This document shows positions 62,027 through 64,000 of a DNA stretch of 64,000 nt, piece by piece. Within the stretch, counting starts at the first letter, position 1. Each line of letters begins with the position of its first letter. A model generated the notes under the pieces. It saw nothing but the letters and a program-made list of their open reading frames with translations, was not told the origin of the DNA and searched no databases. This stretch comes from Ferdinandcohnia sp036965045 (GTDB lineage: Bacteria > Bacillota > Bacilli > Bacillales > Bacillaceae_L): NCBI RefSeq assembly GCF_036965045.1, contig NZ_JBALOV010000007.1, positions 62,001-126,000 of the forward strand, in the 5' to 3' direction. Made by a program: the position numbers and the translations under genes.

Positions 62027-62782
62027 ATGTTTTTTACATTATTATTCTATATTGGAATTTTAGGAGTAACATTAGGCTCCTTCTTCAACGTCGTCGGCCT
62101 ACGCATTCCAGCAGGCGAATCAATCGTTCGTCCACGTTCATCATGTCCGACTTGTAAGCACCAGCTCACAGCAATCGAATTAATCCCTGTATTTTCATAC
62201 CTCCTTCAAGGCGGAAAGTGCAGAAATTGTAAAACACGCATTTCACCGATTTATGCTTCAATTGAACTTGCTACTGCAATTCTTTTCACGATTTCACCAA
62301 TATTGGTGGGATGGTCAAAAGAATTGATTATCGCTTGGACCTTAATCTCTTTATTAGTTATTGTATTTGTTTCTGATATTACATACATGATCATCCCAGA
62401 TAAGGTATTAGTCTTCTTTGCTCCATTACTTCTTATTGAACGCATTTTCGTTCCGCTTGACCCGTGGTGGGACATGTTTGCAGGAAGTATCATCGGATTT
62501 CTGCTTTTATATCTAATTGCAATCGTTAGCAAAGGTGGAATGGGCGGAGGCGATATCAAGCTATATGCCGTTTTAGGAATAGCCTTGGGATGGAAGCTTG
62601 TTCTATTATCATTTTTCCTGGCAACCCTCATTGGAACAATTCTTGGATTAATTGGTATGGCATTTGGAAAAGTAAAAAGAGGTAAACCAATGCCATTTGG
62701 TCCTTCGATTGTCATTGGTACGCTTATCGCTTATTTTTTTGGCCATGAGCTGATCACTTTATATATTGATTTAGTAGGATAA
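62027..62782 (+). CDS. pilD: Prepilin peptidase (PilD/ComC family)
   Basis: 251 residues from ATG 62027 (MFFTLLFYIGI) behind AGGGG; a TTG at 62006 would overlap that site. An N-terminal GSFFNVVGLRIPAGES is followed by a zinc-type cysteine set CPTC...CRNC. The two catalytic aspartates lie in FVSDITYMIIPDKV and GGMGGGDIKLYA. Multiple membrane segments. It cleaves prepilin leaders and methylates the new N-terminus. In B. subtilis, comC stands after folC, so this is probably the positional counterpart of comC and may also process ComG pilins. Confidence 0.94.
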   Translation: MFFTLLFYIGILGVTLGSFFNVVGLRIPAGESIVRPRSSCPTCKHQLTAIELIPVFSYLLQGGKCRNCKTRISPIYASIELATAILFTISPILVGWSKELIIAWTLISLLVIVFVSDITYMIIPDKVLVFFAPLLLIERIFVPLDPWWDMFAGSIIGFLLLYLIAIVSKGGMGGGDIKLYAVLGIALGWKLVLLSFFLATLIGTILGLIGMAFGKVKRGKPMPFGPSIVIGTLIAYFFGHELITLYIDLVG

Positions 62783-62792
62783 GGGGATACAT

Positions 62793-63764
62793 ATGGCTTT
62801 TTCATTATTTCCATCAAGTAAAATTGCAAACATCATCATAAAAGACCATGCTATTCGATACGTGGGTGTGAAACGGTCTAACCCTATTACTGTTCATAAG
62901 TTTCGTGAAAAATACTTGCCCCCTGGTATCATTCAAGACGGTAAAATTCTTGAAAGAGACACATTACATCTCATTTTAGAAGAGTGTGTAACGGACTGGG
63001 GGATAAAAAATTCACAAGTCCAGTTCATCATTCCAGATCCATTTGTTGTGATTCGAAAAATCTCAATTCCAAATGAAGTAAAAGATGATGAGATTGTAGG
63101 GTACATCTATTTGGAACTGGGAGCAACCATTCATCTGCCATTTGATGAGCCTGTTATTGATTTCAAAGTATTGTCTGAAGATGAAAAGAAAAAAGAGGTT
63201 CTTATCTTTGCAGCACCAGAGGATATTGCATTCGAATATTCCTCCCTATTGGAGGACGTTTCATTAAAACCAATTGCAGCTGATATTACACCTCTATGTA
63301 TGTATCGACTCTTTCATTTTTGTCAAAAAACAAATGAAGCGGAGCATACCTTATTGCTGCAATTTGATTTGCAATCCGCTAACTTGAGTATTTTTCATCA
63401 AGATATTCCATTGTTTATGAGACATCTTACATTAGATACATCAATTGATGATTGGGATATCCAACAAAATTCTTCACATACGCTAGCATCTATCAAGTGG
63501 AACAGTCATCGCAGTAAATTAGAGGTTCTCATAGATGAAATAATGAAAGAGATTGAACATGTGATGAATTTCTATAGTTTTAATATGGCCCATGGGAAAG
63601 AACAAATTTCAAGGATTCTTGTTAGTGGGGATCACCCAAATCTTTCTGACATTAGTTCTGCACTTATAGAAAGATATGAAATTCAGGTATATCATATTGA
63701 TACATTTGATAAACTTCCTAGTCATTATTTTCTACCATTAGGATTAGCACTTAAAGAGGTGTGA
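62793..63764 (+). CDS. pilM: Pilus biogenesis protein PilM
   Basis: 323 residues with the actin-like PilM pattern: an N-terminal strand set (IANIIIKDHAIRYVGVKRSN), KISIPNEVKDDEIVGYIYLE matching the 1B-subdomain region, and VLIFAAPEDIAFEYSSLLED followed by KPIAADITPLCMYRLF. It is cytoplasmic and binds the N-terminal tail of PilN (INLLP motif, present in the next gene), linking the motor to the alignment complex. It lies 10 nt after pilD and 2 nt before pilN. Confidence 0.88.
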   Translation: MAFSLFPSSKIANIIIKDHAIRYVGVKRSNPITVHKFREKYLPPGIIQDGKILERDTLHLILEECVTDWGIKNSQVQFIIPDPFVVIRKISIPNEVKDDEIVGYIYLELGATIHLPFDEPVIDFKVLSEDEKKKEVLIFAAPEDIAFEYSSLLEDVSLKPIAADITPLCMYRLFHFCQKTNEAEHTLLLQFDLQSANLSIFHQDIPLFMRHLTLDTSIDDWDIQQNSSHTLASIKWNSHRSKLEVLIDEIMKEIEHVMNFYSFNMAHGKEQISRILVSGDHPNLSDISSALIERYEIQVYHIDTFDKLPSHYFLPLGLALKEV

Positions 63765-63766
63765 GG

Positions 63767-64000
63767 ATGCTTGTAGATATTAATTTACTACCAAGAAAAG
63801 AATTTAAAAATCGAGCAAAATTACTACTCCTTATTATTATTGTCAGTGTGGCTTTAATTGGCTTTTTATTGCTCTTTATCCAGTATAATAAAGCAACCCA
63901 ATTAGAGGAACAGCTATCAAATCAGCTTACAGAACTAAAAGAAAAGCAGTTAGAGGAAGAACAAAAATATACTTCAGCAAATCATCCAAATAATGTCGTT
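63767..64000 (+). CDS. pilN: Pilus biogenesis protein PilN (3' truncated by window end)
   Basis: 78 codons are visible from ATG 63767. The protein begins MLVDINLLPRKEFKNRAK, carrying the INLLP motif that PilN inserts into PilM, then one transmembrane helix (about residues 19-41) and the start of a coiled coil (LEEQLSNQLTELKEKQLEEE). GTGAGG precedes the ATG. Further pilus genes (pilO and minor pilins) are expected beyond the window but are not seen. Confidence 0.88.
   Translation, partial: MLVDINLLPRKEFKNRAKLLLLIIIVSVALIGFLLLFIQYNKATQLEEQLSNQLTELKEKQLEEEQKYTSANHPNNVV

Overview
The window is a low-GC chromosome segment from an endospore-forming Bacillaceae bacterium. It carries gerE, gerM, spoVID, a ysxE-like coat gene and lonB. 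Gene order follows the Bacillus subtilis block fadR-fadB-etfBA-trxA-uvrC-lysC-yslB-sdhCAB-ysmA-gerE-ysmB-racE-gerM-rph-ysnAB-tRNA-ilv/leu-ysoA-tig-clpX-lonBA-ysxC-hemAXCDBL-spoVID-ysxE-valS-folC, judged from memory and not by alignment. Most genes lie on the + strand with strong ribosome binding sites and U-rich terminators. The exceptions on the - strand are yslB, a broken NERD gene, a VWA lipoprotein, a LiaF-like membrane protein and a 64-aa membrane protein.

Layout. 1-3300: fatty-acid degradation regulator and enzymes plus electron transfer flavoprotein. 3300-3450: a free-standing structured transcript with its own promoter and terminator. 3700-7700: trxA, uvrC, and lysC behind a lysine riboswitch; a 20-N assembly gap and an interspersed repeat sit between the riboswitch terminator and lysC. 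7800-18900: yslB, succinate dehydrogenase, gerE, racE, a NERD-domain gene with an internal stop, gerM, rph, ysnA and ysnB. 18900-20300: a tRNA locus and the ilv-leu control region (CodY-like site, cre, promoter, leucine T-box). 20300-28500: ilvBHC-leuABCD. 28500-39300: ysoA, tig, clpX, VWA lipoprotein, lonB, lonA, ysxC. 39400-41800: polar amino acid ABC importer. 42500-48900: hemAXCDBL (5-aminolevulinate to uroporphyrinogen III). 49000-51400: spoVID and ysxE. 51700-54900: valS behind a valine T-box. 54900-64000: folC, then a type IV pilus operon (VanW/G5 protein, pilB, pilT, pilC, pilin, prepilin peptidase, pilM, partial pilN) running off the end.

The most striking element is at 19155-19518. 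A CCA-encoding tRNA-Arg(UCU) gene is split inside its anticodon, between U34 and C35, by a 287-nt ORF-less group I intron. P1, P2, P3, P7, P8, P10 and the terminal G can all be read in the sequence. About 150 bp upstream, in the same transcript, lies a second copy of the tRNA 5' end followed by a different foldable segment.

The second notable system is the pilus operon. It occupies the place that comC holds after folC in B. subtilis, it includes a PilT retraction ATPase, and its PilB carries the tandem MshEN signature known to bind cyclic di-GMP. Several intergenic hairpin elements (6282-6440, 14527-14684, 51761-51900) look like dispersed or structured repeats.
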